A stretch of DNA of 64,000 nucleotides from Mesonia sediminis (GTDB taxonomy: Bacteria > Bacteroidota > Bacteroidia > Flavobacteriales > Flavobacteriaceae). This document shows, in pieces, positions 34,756 through 43,587 of this stretch. The DNA lies in assembly GCF_042684705.1 (NCBI RefSeq), contig NZ_JBHULZ010000041.1, positions 186,001 to 250,000 of the forward strand, read 5' to 3'. Each line of letters begins with the position of its first letter. The stretch's first letter is position 1. The notes under the pieces were generated by a model. The model was not told the DNA's origin. It did not search any database and saw nothing but the letters and a program-made list of their open reading frames with translations. Both the position numbers and the translations under genes were made by a program.

Positions 34756-36300
34756 TTAGCTTACTTCGCTACTCCCCATTACGGTATAAGAGGGATCTTC
34801 AATAATATTCACCTGTATAATTTTCTCTGCATTATGTAAAAGTCTTCTACAGTCTGGACTCAAATGCTTGAGATGTATTTTTTTACCTTGTTTTAAATAG
34901 CGTTCGGTTAATTTGTTTACGGCGTCGATTGCACTCATATCTGCAATTCTACTTTCGGCGAAATCAATAATCACTTCATCAGGATCATTTTCTACATCAA
35001 ATTTACTTGTAAAAGCCGTGGTCGAACCAAAAAACAAAGGTCCGTACAATTCATAATGCTTCACTCCATTTTCATCTACATATTTTCGTGCACGTATGCG
35101 TTTAGCACTTTCCCAAGCAAATACCAATGCCGATATAATAACACCAATAAGTACAGCTAAGGCTAAATTATGCAAAATAATGGTTATAAAAGTTACCACG
35201 AGCATAACAAATATATCGTGTTTAGGCATTTTTGAAAGTGCCTTAAAACTTGCCCATTCAAAAGTACCAAAAGCCACCATAATCATAACGCCAGTTAAAG
35301 CCGCCATTGGTATTAATTCTATTACAGGAGCTCCCACTAATATTATTACTAATATGGTTAAGGCCGCTACAATACCCGATAATCTTGCTCTAGATCCAGA
35401 AGATAGATTTACTAGAGTTTGAGCAATCATTGGGCAACCTCCCATTCCAAAGAAAAAACCGTTGGTAATATTGGCAGCCCCTTGTGCTAGGCATTCTCTA
35501 TTGCTATTTCCTTTGCTATTGGTGATTTCATCTACAAGGTTTAAAGTAAGGAGCCCTTCGGTTAAACCTACTGCAGCCATTATTAGTCCATAGGGTAAAA
35601 TTATCTTGAGTGTTTCTAAAGTAAATGGAATATCGGGAATATGAAAGGGAGGCAAACTACCGCTTACTGAGGCAATATCTACAACCTGTTTAGTATCTAT
35701 ATTGAAGACTAGTACCAAGATAAAAACAACCAAAATAGCTACTAAAGAAGCAGGAACAGCTTTTGTTATTTTTGGTAAAATTAGGATAATACCTATGGTT
35801 AATGCGGTAAGACCCGCCATAATTAAAAATGGTGTTCCTGTGAGCCAAGTATATTCTCCATTCATTTTAATTTTGAATTGCTCTAGCTGCGACATAAAAA
35901 TAATCACCGCTAAACCATTTACAAATCCAAACATAACGGGTTGTGGAACCAACCGAATGAATTTACCTAGTTTAAAAAGCCCTACCAAAATTTGTATAAA
36001 ACCTGCAATAGCTACCGCTCCAAAAACGTATTCTAAGCCATGCGATTGCATTAATGCGATTAATACCACTACGGTAGCCCCAGCACCGCCAGAAACCATA
36101 CCTGGTCTACCTCCAAAAATGGCGGTAATTAATCCCATTATAAAAGCCGCATATAAACCCACTAGCGGAGGGAAATCTGCTAAAATGGCGAAAGACAGCG
36201 ATTCTGGAATCATTGTCATAGCTACGGTTAAACCGGCTAATATTTCTGTTTTATAGTTTACTTTTTGCTTAAAGTCAAATAAATTGAGTACTTTTTTCAT
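34756..36300 (-). CDS. SulP family inorganic anion transporter
   Basis: 514 residues with 10-12 membrane helices. It opens FDFKQKVNYKTEILAGLTVAMTMIPESLSFAILADFPPLVGLYAA, the SulP signature region. GLTEGLLTLNLVDEITNSKGNSNRECLAQGAANITNGFFFGMGGCPMIAQT follows in the middle. A C-terminal cytoplasmic STAS domain covers about residues 420-505 (DPDEVIIDFAESRIADMSAIDAV). The substrate may be sulfate, bicarbonate or another anion. Its stop is three bases from the convergent DUF1853 stop. A minus-strand TACTTTTG at 36361-36368 is a possible -7 box. Confidence 0.93.
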   Translation of the reverse strand: MKKVLNLFDFKQKVNYKTEILAGLTVAMTMIPESLSFAILADFPPLVGLYAAFIMGLITAIFGGRPGMVSGGAGATVVVLIALMQSHGLEYVFGAVAIAGFIQILVGLFKLGKFIRLVPQPVMFGFVNGLAVIIFMSQLEQFKIKMNGEYTWLTGTPFLIMAGLTALTIGIILILPKITKAVPASLVAILVVFILVLVFNIDTKQVVDIASVSGSLPPFHIPDIPFTLETLKIILPYGLIMAAVGLTEGLLTLNLVDEITNSKGNSNRECLAQGAANITNGFFFGMGGCPMIAQTLVNLSSGSRARLSGIVAALTILVIILVGAPVIELIPMAALTGVMIMVAFGTFEWASFKALSKMPKHDIFVMLVVTFITIILHNLALAVLIGVIISALVFAWESAKRIRARKYVDENGVKHYELYGPLFFGSTTAFTSKFDVENDPDEVIIDFAESRIADMSAIDAVNKLTERYLKQGKKIHLKHLSPDCRRLLHNAEKIIQVNIIEDPSYTVMGSSEVS

Positions 36301-36406
36301 AAGGTAATGGGCTTTATCACTTGAAAATCAACCTGAAAGCTCGTTTTTTAAAATAGTTTGCAAAAGTAAAAAAAATAGATGACTTCATGGGTCTATATAG
36401 CTTAAG

Positions 36407-36856
36407 CTATTTATAGTAAAGCATATTGATATGCGGTATCCCATCTTCTAAGTAAGAGTCTCCTGATTTTACAAATCCTAAGGAGGTATAAAATTCTAAC
36501 AAATAAAGCTGTGCTGAGATTCGAATTGAAGAGGTAGAGTAGTGTGATGCTATTGCCTTTATGGCTTGATGCATAAGTTGTTGACCAAATGCTTTTTTAC
36601 GTTGATTTTTTGCAACCAAAACCCTGCCAATACTAGCTTCAGTAAAATAAAGTCCGGGTTTAAAACAACGAGCGTAAGCTACCAATTCATTATTTTTATA
36701 ACCTAGTATATGCAAAGCCTGTTGATCTTTATTATCTAGATCTGGATACAAACAATTTTGTTCGAGAACAAAAACATCAGCTCGAAGTTTTGCAAGCGCA
36801 TACAGCTGATTTAAAGAAAGTTGACTGAAATTTTTTTGATAAAAAGTAATAGGCAT
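36407..36856 (-). CDS. GNAT N-acetyltransferase, ElaA-like
   Basis: 149 residues with the ElaA pattern LYALAKLRADVFVLEQNCLYPDLDNKDQQALHILGY. The acetyl-CoA-binding segment is IGRVLVAKNQRKKAFGQQLMHQAI and the C-terminal strand is YTSLGFVKSGDSYLEDGIPHINM. The acceptor is unknown for this family. The start is two bases from the stop of the CDF gene, so rpiB, the CDF exporter and this gene form one minus-strand unit. Confidence 0.9.
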   Translation of the reverse strand: MPITFYQKNFSQLSLNQLYALAKLRADVFVLEQNCLYPDLDNKDQQALHILGYKNNELVAYARCFKPGLYFTEASIGRVLVAKNQRKKAFGQQLMHQAIKAIASHYSTSSIRISAQLYLLEFYTSLGFVKSGDSYLEDGIPHINMLYYK

Positions 36857-36858
36857 AT

Positions 36859-37764
36859 TTAGTCTTGTACAATTATTTCTTTGGTATCGTTCTTATTAAA
36901 TTCTGGTTGAAGATTAAAATGATTAATACCGTATTTTTGGTTCAGTAATACTTTTAGTTCTTCTAATATTTCATTAAAACTTGAAAGCGAAATATCGTGA
37001 TGAAAATCAAGATGAGCTTCGAGATGAATTTCGGTTTCATTGAGTGACCAAATATGCACGTGATGCATATTTTTTATTTCGGGAAAACTACAAGCTGTTT
37101 TTACTAATTCTTCTGTTCGAATAGATTCTGGGGTAAAGAGCATCAAAATATTAAAAGAGGATTTTAATAAATCATAACCCATTACAATTAAGTAAACAGC
37201 AATACCAGCAGTAAGCAAACTATCTATCCAATAAAATCCGTAAAAACGCATTAATAAACCTCCTAATAATACCGCTACGGAAGCTAACATATCGGTTAAT
37301 AAATGAAGATATGCCGATTTCATATTCATATTTGCTTTACTGTCTTTTTTCATCAGTAAAACACTAAACCCATTACCTAAAATGGCCACTGCGGCCAACA
37401 CGATTACTATAGTAGAATCTATGCTTTGTGGATTTATAAATCGATCTATGGATTCTTTTATTAAAAGGACAGAAATAACCATAAGGCTAGCGGCATTAAC
37501 AAAAGCTGCAATAATTTCTGCCCTTTTATACCCGAATGTTTTACTAAAAGAGGCACTTTTTGAAGCCATTTTGTTGGCCCAAAAACTTATAATAAGACTC
37601 ACCACGTCTGTAAAATTATGTAAAGCATCAGACAATAAAGCGAGGCTACCGCTAATAAGGCCTCCTATAACCTGTGAAATGGTTATGAGTATATTTAAAA
37701 AAATAGATATTTTTAAATTCTTACCTGAAAGTACAGGATGTTTATGATCGTGGTGGTGACTCAT
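36859..37764 (-). CDS. Cation diffusion facilitator metal exporter (CzcD/ZitB type)
   Basis: 301 residues with six membrane helices. A His-rich N-terminus (MSHHHDHKH) precedes the zinc-transport motifs LSDALHNFTD in helix 2 and HLLTDMLAS in helix 5. A cytoplasmic C-terminal domain carries HHVHIWSLNETEIHLEAHLDFHHD, typical of metal-regulated dimerisation. Zn2+ (with Cd2+ or Co2+) efflux is the usual role. It follows rpiB with a single intervening base and is followed by the acetyltransferase. Confidence 0.94.
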   Translation of the reverse strand: MSHHHDHKHPVLSGKNLKISIFLNILITISQVIGGLISGSLALLSDALHNFTDVVSLIISFWANKMASKSASFSKTFGYKRAEIIAAFVNAASLMVISVLLIKESIDRFINPQSIDSTIVIVLAAVAILGNGFSVLLMKKDSKANMNMKSAYLHLLTDMLASVAVLLGGLLMRFYGFYWIDSLLTAGIAVYLIVMGYDLLKSSFNILMLFTPESIRTEELVKTACSFPEIKNMHHVHIWSLNETEIHLEAHLDFHHDISLSSFNEILEELKVLLNQKYGINHFNLQPEFNKNDTKEIIVQD

Positions 37765-37765
37765 A

Positions 37766-38197
37766 TTATTGGCAAGCGATTTTATTTACCCGGTTTTGAT
37801 GTCTTCCGCCTTCAAATTGAGTACTTAAATAAGTGTCTACCATTTCAATTGCTTGCGGTAGACTGGTAAAACGAGCAGGAATACTTAATATATTTGCATC
37901 GTTATGTGCTCGTGCTAGTTCTACTATTTCTTTGGTCCAACATAAAGCGCATCTCACGTCTGCATGTTTATTAGCGGTCATAGCAGCACCATTACCGCTT
38001 CCGCAAATAATTATTCCTAAATCTACCTTTTGCTCACTTACCGATTGAGCAACAGGGTGAATAAAATCTGGGTAATCTACACTCTCTTCGTGGTCTGTAC
38101 CATGATTAATTACTTTTACTCCTTTATTCTCTAGATGATTAATAATGGCTTTTTTGTATGCCGTACCGGCATGATCGTTTCCAATTGCGATGGTCAT
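37766..38197 (-). CDS. rpiB: Ribose-5-phosphate isomerase B
   Basis: Interconverts ribulose- and ribose-5-phosphate. The start MTIAIGNDHAG at 38197 is chosen over a TTG at 38227 because the longer reading adds only non-family residues and overlaps the -7 box (38225-38232). Motifs are IGNDHAGTAYKKAI, VDYPDFIHPVAQSV, the substrate loop GIIICGSGNGAAMTANK with the catalytic Cys, and ALCWTKEIVELARAHNDANILSIPARF. It heads a three-gene unit with a metal exporter and an acetyltransferase, a pairing without obvious metabolic logic. Confidence 0.94.
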   Translation of the reverse strand: MTIAIGNDHAGTAYKKAIINHLENKGVKVINHGTDHEESVDYPDFIHPVAQSVSEQKVDLGIIICGSGNGAAMTANKHADVRCALCWTKEIVELARAHNDANILSIPARFTSLPQAIEMVDTYLSTQFEGGRHQNRVNKIACQ

Positions 38198-38224
38198 AAT
38201 AAAATTTTGTGTTGTTGATAGAGA

Positions 38225-38232
38225 CAAAGGTA
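38225..38232 (-). promoter_or_regulatory. -7 promoter box of the rpiB unit
   Basis: The minus strand reads TACCTTTG, an exact TAnnTTTG, 27 bases before the rpiB ATG. No -33 element is obvious. Confidence 0.5.
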
Positions 38233-39081
38233 TGAAGTTTTTCAGCCAGAATGATTATTTACAGGTGTGTTAATTAAAAATGATAAACACTTCAGCTTAA
38301 AGCAATTAATAATTCACTCATTTTGTTGATAAGTGCTAATATTTTCTTAAAACTAATTTTTGCTTATTCCATATTTATTTCCATATAACAGTTTATTTAG
38401 CGAAATCAAGTGAAGTTATTGATTTTTTAAAAAAAGTTTTGGGTTAGAATTTCACACTTATTAACATAGTATTTAAAAATCTTTAATAAACATTCTCTTG
38501 TGAATTGACTTTTTAACAGTTGTTAATAAATGTATCTAAAATAATATAAATCAATATTTTACTATTAACAAATGAATTAAAGATAGTTTAGAATATGTGC
38601 TTAACGAATAATCAAAAAATTGATATGTAAAATTATACCGCTATTCACAAACAATAATAATCATCATTTTTTTTTTTTAATTTAAATAAGAAGAAAATAA
38701 TAATACTATAGAATGTTGATAAGTTGGCTAAAGCGAAAAAGAACCCGAATTAAACTTAAAAAAATAGATAGACTAAAACTACCTATTTAGAAAATGGCAT
38801 TAATCGAAAAGAAAATACTTAGATAGCCCAAAATAAAAATGAGCATAAATAAGAAAAGATATTTTTTACTTTTAGACATCAAAAATGGATTGTTAGTAAT
38901 GTATACCTCAAAAATACAATATTTTTGCATTTATTTAACATTATTGTAATGTTATTTAATGGTTAGCTTTATGTAAAGTAGTAAAGTTGTGCTATTTTTT
39001 ATATTTTAAATACAAAAGTTTATATAAAATACACTTAGCATTCGTTTATATACTTTACTTTTATCCAAGTAAATAGATACT
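38233..39081. other. oriC: Candidate replication origin in an 850-base gene-free AT-rich region
   Basis: No frame in this stretch carries a plausible gene. Nine-mers related to the DnaA box (TTATNCACA) recur. TTATCAACA occurs on the minus strand at 38324-38332 and 38714-38722. TTATTAACA occurs on the plus strand at 38458-38466 and on the minus strand at 38521-38529. Near-matches are CTATTAACA at 38562-38570 and CTATTCACA at 38641-38649. TTAACA-GT-TGTTAA at 38513-38526 is a small palindrome overlapping one box. A nearly pure A/T tract around 38650-38710 could be the unwinding element. rnpA, mnmG and two parS sites lie within about 17 kb. dnaA is not adjacent, so this remains a prediction. Confidence 0.5.
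38920..38953 (+). promoter_or_regulatory. Possible rnr promoter with palindrome at the start site
   Basis: TATTTTTG (38920-38927) is a TAnnTTTG box. Nine bases downstream, AACATTA-TTG-TAATGTT (38937-38953) is an exact 7-bp inverted repeat that would overlap or follow the transcription start. The leader to the rnr ATG would be about 150 bases. No -33 TTTG lies at the usual distance. Confidence 0.35.
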
Positions 39082-41274
39082 ATGACAAAAAGAAAAAAGA
39101 AAAAATCCTCTCAAAATAAAATAAATAATCTCTCTCAAAAGATTTTAAGCATATTGCGGGAACATCCTGAAAAAACTTTTAATTACAAGCAAATTGCGGC
39201 TAAATTAAAGGTTAATGATGCTTCAGGTAGAAATCAAATAATTAAAAAACTCAATCAATTAGCTGGGAAAAAAGATATTTTGTCTGTTGATCGGGGTAAA
39301 TTTAAGATCAATTTACAACATAATTACTACCAAGGTGTGGTTGATATGACCTCTAAAGGTGATGCTTACATAGTATTAGAAAATGAGGATAATGATGTTT
39401 TTGTACCCAATAATCAATTGAATAAAGCTTTAGATGGAGATTTGGTGAAAATTTATATCTATAACAAAAGAAGAAATAGAAGAAGTGAAGGTGAGGTAGT
39501 TGAAGTGATAGCCAGAAATAAAACAAAATTTGTAGGTACCTTGAGCAAACAAGAGAATTTTGGCTTCGTTGTAGTGAATGATCCTAAAATGTATACCGAT
39601 ATTTTTATAGGGAAAGATCAATTGGATAAAGCTGAAGATGGAATGTTGGTTTTGGCTGAAATAAAAGAATGGAAGAAAAAAGGAGATTCGCCTCTAGGTA
39701 GTATTGTTGAAGTTTTAGGTAAGCCAGGAGAACACGAAACAGAAATGAAAGGAATTCTGGCAACAAATGATATTGCGGCTGAATTTCCAGAAGAAGTAGA
39801 AACATTTGCGCAACAGCTAGATACAAGTATAAATACACAAGAAATTAAAAAGAGAAAAGATTTACGGGAAGTACTTACTTTTACTATAGATCCTAAAGAT
39901 GCTAAAGACTTTGATGATGCTTTGAGTTTTAGAACTTTAGAAAATGGCAATGTAGAAATCGGCATTCATATTGCAGATGTTTCGCATTATGTAAAGCCCG
40001 GCACGCCATTAGATGATGAAGCATACGAAAGGGCTACTTCTATTTATTTAGTTGACCGCGTAATACCCATGTTACCCGAAGTTCTATCAAATAAAGCTTG
40101 TTCCTTGCGACCTCACGAAGAAAAATTTACTTTTTCGGCTATTTTTGAACTCAATGCACAAGCCAAAGTTATTAATCAATGGTTCGGTAGAACGGTCACC
40201 TATAGCGACGCCCGTTTTTCCTATGAAGAGGCACAGCATATTATTGAAACTAAACAGGCTAATATACCGGCAGAGATTGCAATTGAAGGCGAAAGCTATG
40301 AAGCCGATTCAAGGGTGGTTGAAGCGATATTGAGTCTAGACAAGTTAGCTAAAATTTTACGTAAAAAACGTATGCAATCGGGTGCGATTTCTTTTGATAA
40401 AGTTGAAGTTAAATTCAATTTAGATGAAGATAATGAACCTTTAGGTGTATTTTTCAAAACCGCGAAAGACGCCAATAAATTAATCGAAGAATTCATGTTA
40501 TTGGCCAATAAAAAAGTAGCCGAGTTTATCGCTAAACAAGAACCAAAGAAAACTTTTATATACCGCTGCCATGATGAACCTAACGATGAAAAATTAGCTT
40601 CTTTAGAGACCTTAGTCGCTAAATTTGGTTACAAACTTAATTTGAGTAGTCCTAAAGCTATTTCTAATTCCTTAAACGGATTGCTAGAAGAAGTACAAGG
40701 TAAAAAAGAACAAAATCTGGTTGATACGCTTACCATTCGAAGTATGAGTAAAGCATATTATAGTACAAAAAATATCGGGCACTACGGCTTAGCTTTTGAC
40801 GCATATAGTCACTTTACCTCGCCTATTAGACGATACCCAGATATTATGGCACATCGTTTATTGCAGCATTATTTAGATCAAAAATCGAGTCCAGACGATG
40901 AAGTTTATGAAGATCGATGCAATCATTGTAGCGATATGGAGAATTTTGCCACACAAGCAGAACGCGATTCCATTAAATACATGCAAGTAAAATTTATGAA
41001 AAATCATCAAGACGAAACCTTTTTAGGTGTTATTTCTGGTGTAACCGAATGGGGTATTTATATTGAAGTACAAGAGAATAAATGTGAAGGAATGGTACGC
41101 TTGCGCGATTTAAATGATGACCACTACGATTATGACCCAGAAAATTTTGCTGTGGTTGGGAGAAATTCTAAAAAGGTGTATCAATTAGGAGATGATGTGT
41201 TGGTAAAAGTTAAAGAAGCCGATGTAATTAAAAGGCATCTTGATTTTCACTTATTAGGTCATGTCGAATCTTAA
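39082..41274 (+). CDS. rnr: Ribonuclease R (RNB family 3'-5' exoribonuclease)
   Basis: 730-residue processive exoribonuclease. A basic N-terminus and winged-helix segment (ILREHPEKTFNYKQIAAKLKVND) precede two cold-shock domains (YIVLENEDNDVFVPNNQL, then KFVGTLSKQENFGFVVVND). The RNB catalytic domain carries TIDPKDAKDFDDALSF with its metal-binding aspartates, and HYGLAFDAYSHFTSPIRRYPDIMAHR. The C-terminal S1 domain is FLGVISGVTEWGIYIEV. It is normal length and flanks the candidate origin, reading away from it. Confidence 0.95.
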   Translation: MTKRKKKKSSQNKINNLSQKILSILREHPEKTFNYKQIAAKLKVNDASGRNQIIKKLNQLAGKKDILSVDRGKFKINLQHNYYQGVVDMTSKGDAYIVLENEDNDVFVPNNQLNKALDGDLVKIYIYNKRRNRRSEGEVVEVIARNKTKFVGTLSKQENFGFVVVNDPKMYTDIFIGKDQLDKAEDGMLVLAEIKEWKKKGDSPLGSIVEVLGKPGEHETEMKGILATNDIAAEFPEEVETFAQQLDTSINTQEIKKRKDLREVLTFTIDPKDAKDFDDALSFRTLENGNVEIGIHIADVSHYVKPGTPLDDEAYERATSIYLVDRVIPMLPEVLSNKACSLRPHEEKFTFSAIFELNAQAKVINQWFGRTVTYSDARFSYEEAQHIIETKQANIPAEIAIEGESYEADSRVVEAILSLDKLAKILRKKRMQSGAISFDKVEVKFNLDEDNEPLGVFFKTAKDANKLIEEFMLLANKKVAEFIAKQEPKKTFIYRCHDEPNDEKLASLETLVAKFGYKLNLSSPKAISNSLNGLLEEVQGKKEQNLVDTLTIRSMSKAYYSTKNIGHYGLAFDAYSHFTSPIRRYPDIMAHRLLQHYLDQKSSPDDEVYEDRCNHCSDMENFATQAERDSIKYMQVKFMKNHQDETFLGVISGVTEWGIYIEVQENKCEGMVRLRDLNDDHYDYDPENFAVVGRNSKKVYQLGDDVLVKVKEADVIKRHLDFHLLGHVES

Positions 41275-41284
41275 TTTTATAAGT

Positions 41285-41965
41285 ATGAAAAATGTTATAG
41301 GAATATTTAGTATTTTATGGTTGGCAATTTTGCAACCACAAATTTTAAATGCACAAAGAAATTTTGAAGTAGATGACTTTAAAGAGGTAAAAGTCTTTAG
41401 TAAAATTCACGTACAAGTAAAAATAGCAGAAACCAATCGCGTTGAAATAAAAACTGGAAGTCCAGATGATATTTCAATATTTGTAGAAGAAGGAATTTTA
41501 AAAATTAAATCGGCCTTAAAAAATCTTTGGGAAGATGAGGATATACAAATTGATGTCTATGCTAAAAATCCGGTTACTTTAGATGCTAATGAAGGTGCTT
41601 ATATCTATGCAGAAAAGATAAATCAGCCAGAGCTACATCTAAAAGTACAAGAAGGTAGTGAAATCAAAGTAGTAGATATTAATGTAAAAACCTTAAAGTT
41701 AAAAGCGGTAACAGGTGGAATTTTAATTGCCAAAGGTTTAGCAGAAGACCAGATGGTTAAAGTAAGAACAGGGGCAGAGTATGATGGCCAGGGTTTAATA
41801 AGCAAAAAAACTACTGTAGAAATTAATGCCGGGGGATTGGCGCACGTGCATGCCACAGAAGCTTGTGATGCAAAAGCCAGCACTGGGGGTAGTATCTTAA
41901 TTTATGGTAAACCCAAAAACCTGAATAAAAAAGCAAGCTTTGGCGGAAGCATCTCCTTAAAATAA
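41285..41965 (+). CDS. Exported head-GIN domain (DUF2807) protein
   Basis: The ATG at 41285, not the earlier one at 41261 that overlaps rnr, opens onto a signal peptide (MKNVIGIFSILWLAILQPQILNAQ). The mature part is a DUF2807-type beta-helix: FEVDDFKEVKVFSKIHVQVK, ANEGAYIYAEKINQPELHLKVQEGSEIKV, and repeated short strands to GGSILIYGKPKNLNKKASFGGSISLK. The family is widespread in Bacteroidota, probably periplasmic or surface exposed, with no defined activity. It may be cotranscribed with rnr. Confidence 0.88.
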   Translation: MKNVIGIFSILWLAILQPQILNAQRNFEVDDFKEVKVFSKIHVQVKIAETNRVEIKTGSPDDISIFVEEGILKIKSALKNLWEDEDIQIDVYAKNPVTLDANEGAYIYAEKINQPELHLKVQEGSEIKVVDINVKTLKLKAVTGGILIAKGLAEDQMVKVRTGAEYDGQGLISKKTTVEINAGGLAHVHATEACDAKASTGGSILIYGKPKNLNKKASFGGSISLK

Positions 41966-41975
41966 ATCAGTTGCT

Positions 41976-41983
41976 TACCTTTG
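41976..41983 (+). promoter_or_regulatory. -7 promoter box of the LysE-family gene
   Basis: TACCTTTG matches TAnnTTTG. Its position favours the ATG at 42006 over that at 41994, which would leave almost no leader. Confidence 0.5.
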
Positions 41984-42005
41984 TATAAGATAGATGCTTC
42001 TAAGT

Positions 42006-42689
42006 ATGATAGATATTATTCTAAAGGCCATACCCTTAGGCTTTTTTTTAGCTTTTTTATTGGGTCCCGTTTTTTTTGTTTTACTCGAAACAGCAGCCTT
42101 AAAAGGATTTAAAGCGGCTATATCTTTTGATATAGGCGTAATAGTAGCCGATATTGTCTTTCTATGCATTGCTTATTTTAGTACCAGTAAGCTTTTAAAC
42201 AGTATTAAAGACGATCCTGCTCTTTTTATTTTTGGCGGAGGTATTCTTATTACCTATGGATTAATTACTTATATAAAAGGCAAAAAAGCAGTAAATACAC
42301 ATAATGATAATGAGGTACGCCAATTAAAAAAAAGTGATATTGCTGGGCTTTTTGCAAAAGGATTTCTACTCAACTTTGTGAATATTGGGGTGTTGGGATT
42401 CTGGCTGGGATTAATCATAATTTTTGGACCCCAATTAGATATGCAACCCGATAAATTATTGGTTTTCTTTGCCAGTGTATTATTGAGTTATTTTGTGGTG
42501 GATTTGTTAAAGATTCTATTAGCCAAAAGACTGAATCATAAATTAACCCCAAAAAGAATTATTTCTATTAAAAAAATAATAAGCTTACTCATTATAGTTT
42601 TTGGATTGGTTCTAGTGGGTAGAGGTATTTTCCCCGAAGAGCTTAATAGCTTTGAAAAGGATGTTGAATATAATTTACCTCAAGAATAA
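42006..42689 (+). CDS. LysE/RhtB family amino-acid exporter
   Basis: About 227 residues with six membrane helices. The N-terminal signature is MIDIILKAIPLGFFLAFLLGPVFFVLLETAALKGFKAAISFDIG, matching the LysE-family G-x-x-x-GPxF-x-x-x-E/Q pattern. Later helices include FAKGFLLNFVNIGVLGFWLGLIIIF and KIISLLIIVFGLVLVGRGIF. The substrate (amino acid or derivative) cannot be told. A perfect-palindrome terminator follows 12 bases after the stop. An upstream in-frame ATG at 41994 would add four residues. Confidence 0.88.
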   Translation: MIDIILKAIPLGFFLAFLLGPVFFVLLETAALKGFKAAISFDIGVIVADIVFLCIAYFSTSKLLNSIKDDPALFIFGGGILITYGLITYIKGKKAVNTHNDNEVRQLKKSDIAGLFAKGFLLNFVNIGVLGFWLGLIIIFGPQLDMQPDKLLVFFASVLLSYFVVDLLKILLAKRLNHKLTPKRIISIKKIISLLIIVFGLVLVGRGIFPEELNSFEKDVEYNLPQE

Positions 42690-42701
42690 TGAAATAAAAA
42701 C

Positions 42702-42736
42702 AAAAAATGCAACAATTTAAATTGTTGCATTTTTTT
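42702..42736 (+). terminator. Bidirectional palindromic terminator between the LysE gene and tRNA-Cys
   Basis: AAAAAATGCAACAAT (42702-42716) and ATTGTTGCATTTTTT (42721-42735) are exact inverted repeats around TTAA. It can end both the plus-strand exporter transcript and the minus-strand tRNA transcript. Confidence 0.88.
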
Positions 42737-42737
42737 G

Positions 42738-42808
42738 AGGTGCCGAGCGGATTCGAACCGCTGTAGATGGTGTTGCAGACCACTGCCTAGCCACTCGGCC
42801 ACGGCACC
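42738..42808 (-). tRNA. tRNA-Cys (GCA)
   Basis: The minus strand folds into a 71-base tRNA. The acceptor stem GGTGCCG/CGGCACC is perfect, with discriminator T as usual for Cys. The anticodon stem GTGGT/ACCAT (one G-U pair) encloses CTGCAAC with GCA. The T arm is AGCGG-TTCGAAT-CCGCT. CCA is not encoded. Confidence 0.96.
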
Positions 42809-42855
42809 TTATCATTGCAGTGCAAATGTAATGAAAAAAAATCTATAAAAACAAA

Positions 42856-43212
42856 TTATCGTTTAGCCTTTAAAGTGATACTTACCGAAGCTACATCACC
42901 ACCAAGTGGCGGATTTACTTTAGCTACACTTACTTCTGCTTTAGTAACTTGTTTTAAATCAGTAAAAATACGGTCTAAAATACGTTGAGCCACGTGTTCT
43001 AATAATTTAGAACGAATGGCCATTTCTTCTTTTACAATTTTGTTTAAATGAACATAATCTACAGTATCGCTAAGTTCATCGCTTAAAGCGGATGGAGCTA
43101 AATCTGCTTTCACTTTTAAATCTACTCTATAATCGCTCCCTATTTTACCTTCTTCTGTTAAACACCCGTGATGTGCGTAAACGCGAATGTTATTTAATTT
43201 TATAATCCCCAC
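42856..43212 (-). CDS. folB: Dihydroneopterin aldolase
   Basis: Cleaves dihydroneopterin in folate synthesis. The GTG at 43212 is favoured because it yields MGIIKLNNIRVYAHHGCLTEEGKIGSDYRV, matching the usual start; a TTG at 43236 would add eight atypical residues. Other features are the DTVDYVHLNKIV segment, the KLLEHVAQRILDRIF helix and KVNPPLGGDVASVSITL at the C-terminus. It follows the tRNA-Cys gene on the same strand. No other folate gene is adjacent. Confidence 0.9.
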   Translation of the reverse strand: MGIIKLNNIRVYAHHGCLTEEGKIGSDYRVDLKVKADLAPSALSDELSDTVDYVHLNKIVKEEMAIRSKLLEHVAQRILDRIFTDLKQVTKAEVSVAKVNPPLGGDVASVSITLKAKR

Positions 43213-43365
43213 AATATTTTTTTTACGAAGATACAAGCATTTATTTTTTCAACTTATTTTTAAATGAAATTATTCTTTTAAAGAATGTTCTTCCAGCTAG
43301 GATGATGTTTTTTTTAGAATATTTGTATTTTAAATTATTTTGGATAATAAATTAGAAGCCATTTT

Positions 43366-43587
43366 ATGAAAATTAATGAGGCGTTAGATAAATTACTTTT
43401 TAATAAATTCACATTTATATTTTATTTAATTATAACACCATTTAATTTATATGGATTATATGTTTTTATAAAAGATCAAGAATATAGTCATTACAATATA
43501 ATCGATTGGATAATATTTACAATAGTAATGCTTATACTAATGCTATATCCAATAGCCTATTACAAAAGATCTAAAACAATCGAATAG
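43366..43587 (+). CDS. Small hypothetical membrane protein (73 aa, two membrane helices)
   Basis: Not recognised. Two hydrophobic segments (FTFIFYLIITPFNLYGLYVF and IIDWIIFTIVMLILMLYPIAYY) are joined by the short polar loop IKDQEYSHYN, with a basic end (KRSKTIE). It starts at an ATG and stands alone between folB and glnS. Its local sequence is even more AT-rich than its neighbours. I place it as a likely real gene because of the coherent two-helix hairpin, without a function. Confidence 0.55.
   Translation: MKINEALDKLLFNKFTFIFYLIITPFNLYGLYVFIKDQEYSHYNIIDWIIFTIVMLILMLYPIAYYKRSKTIE

Noticed and set aside
35096..36256. Long plus-strand open frames (108 and 184 codons) opposite SulP
   Set aside because: Antisense shadows of the membrane transporter gene; composition is Ile/Thr/Lys-rich without recognisable motif, and the SulP reading carries all family signatures.
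37057..37062. CACGTG core in the CDF gene as a third parS
   Set aside because: The flanks (TATG-CACGTG-ATGC) do not match TGTTN...NAACA; only the central hexamer is shared.
37382..37747. 121-codon plus-strand frame opposite the metal exporter
   Set aside because: Antisense of conserved CDF membrane helices, with no start context or family match.
39061..39069. TTATCCAAG before rnr as a further DnaA box
   Set aside because: It differs from TTATCCACA at the two last positions and sits in the rnr leader, so I did not count it in the origin cluster.
41843..41848. CACGTG core in the DUF2807 gene as a parS
   Set aside because: Flanking bases do not fit the consensus on either side.
42991..42996. 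CACGTG core in folB as a parS
   Set aside because: Reads AGC-CACGTG-TTCT; the right arm lacks AACA and the left lacks TGTT.
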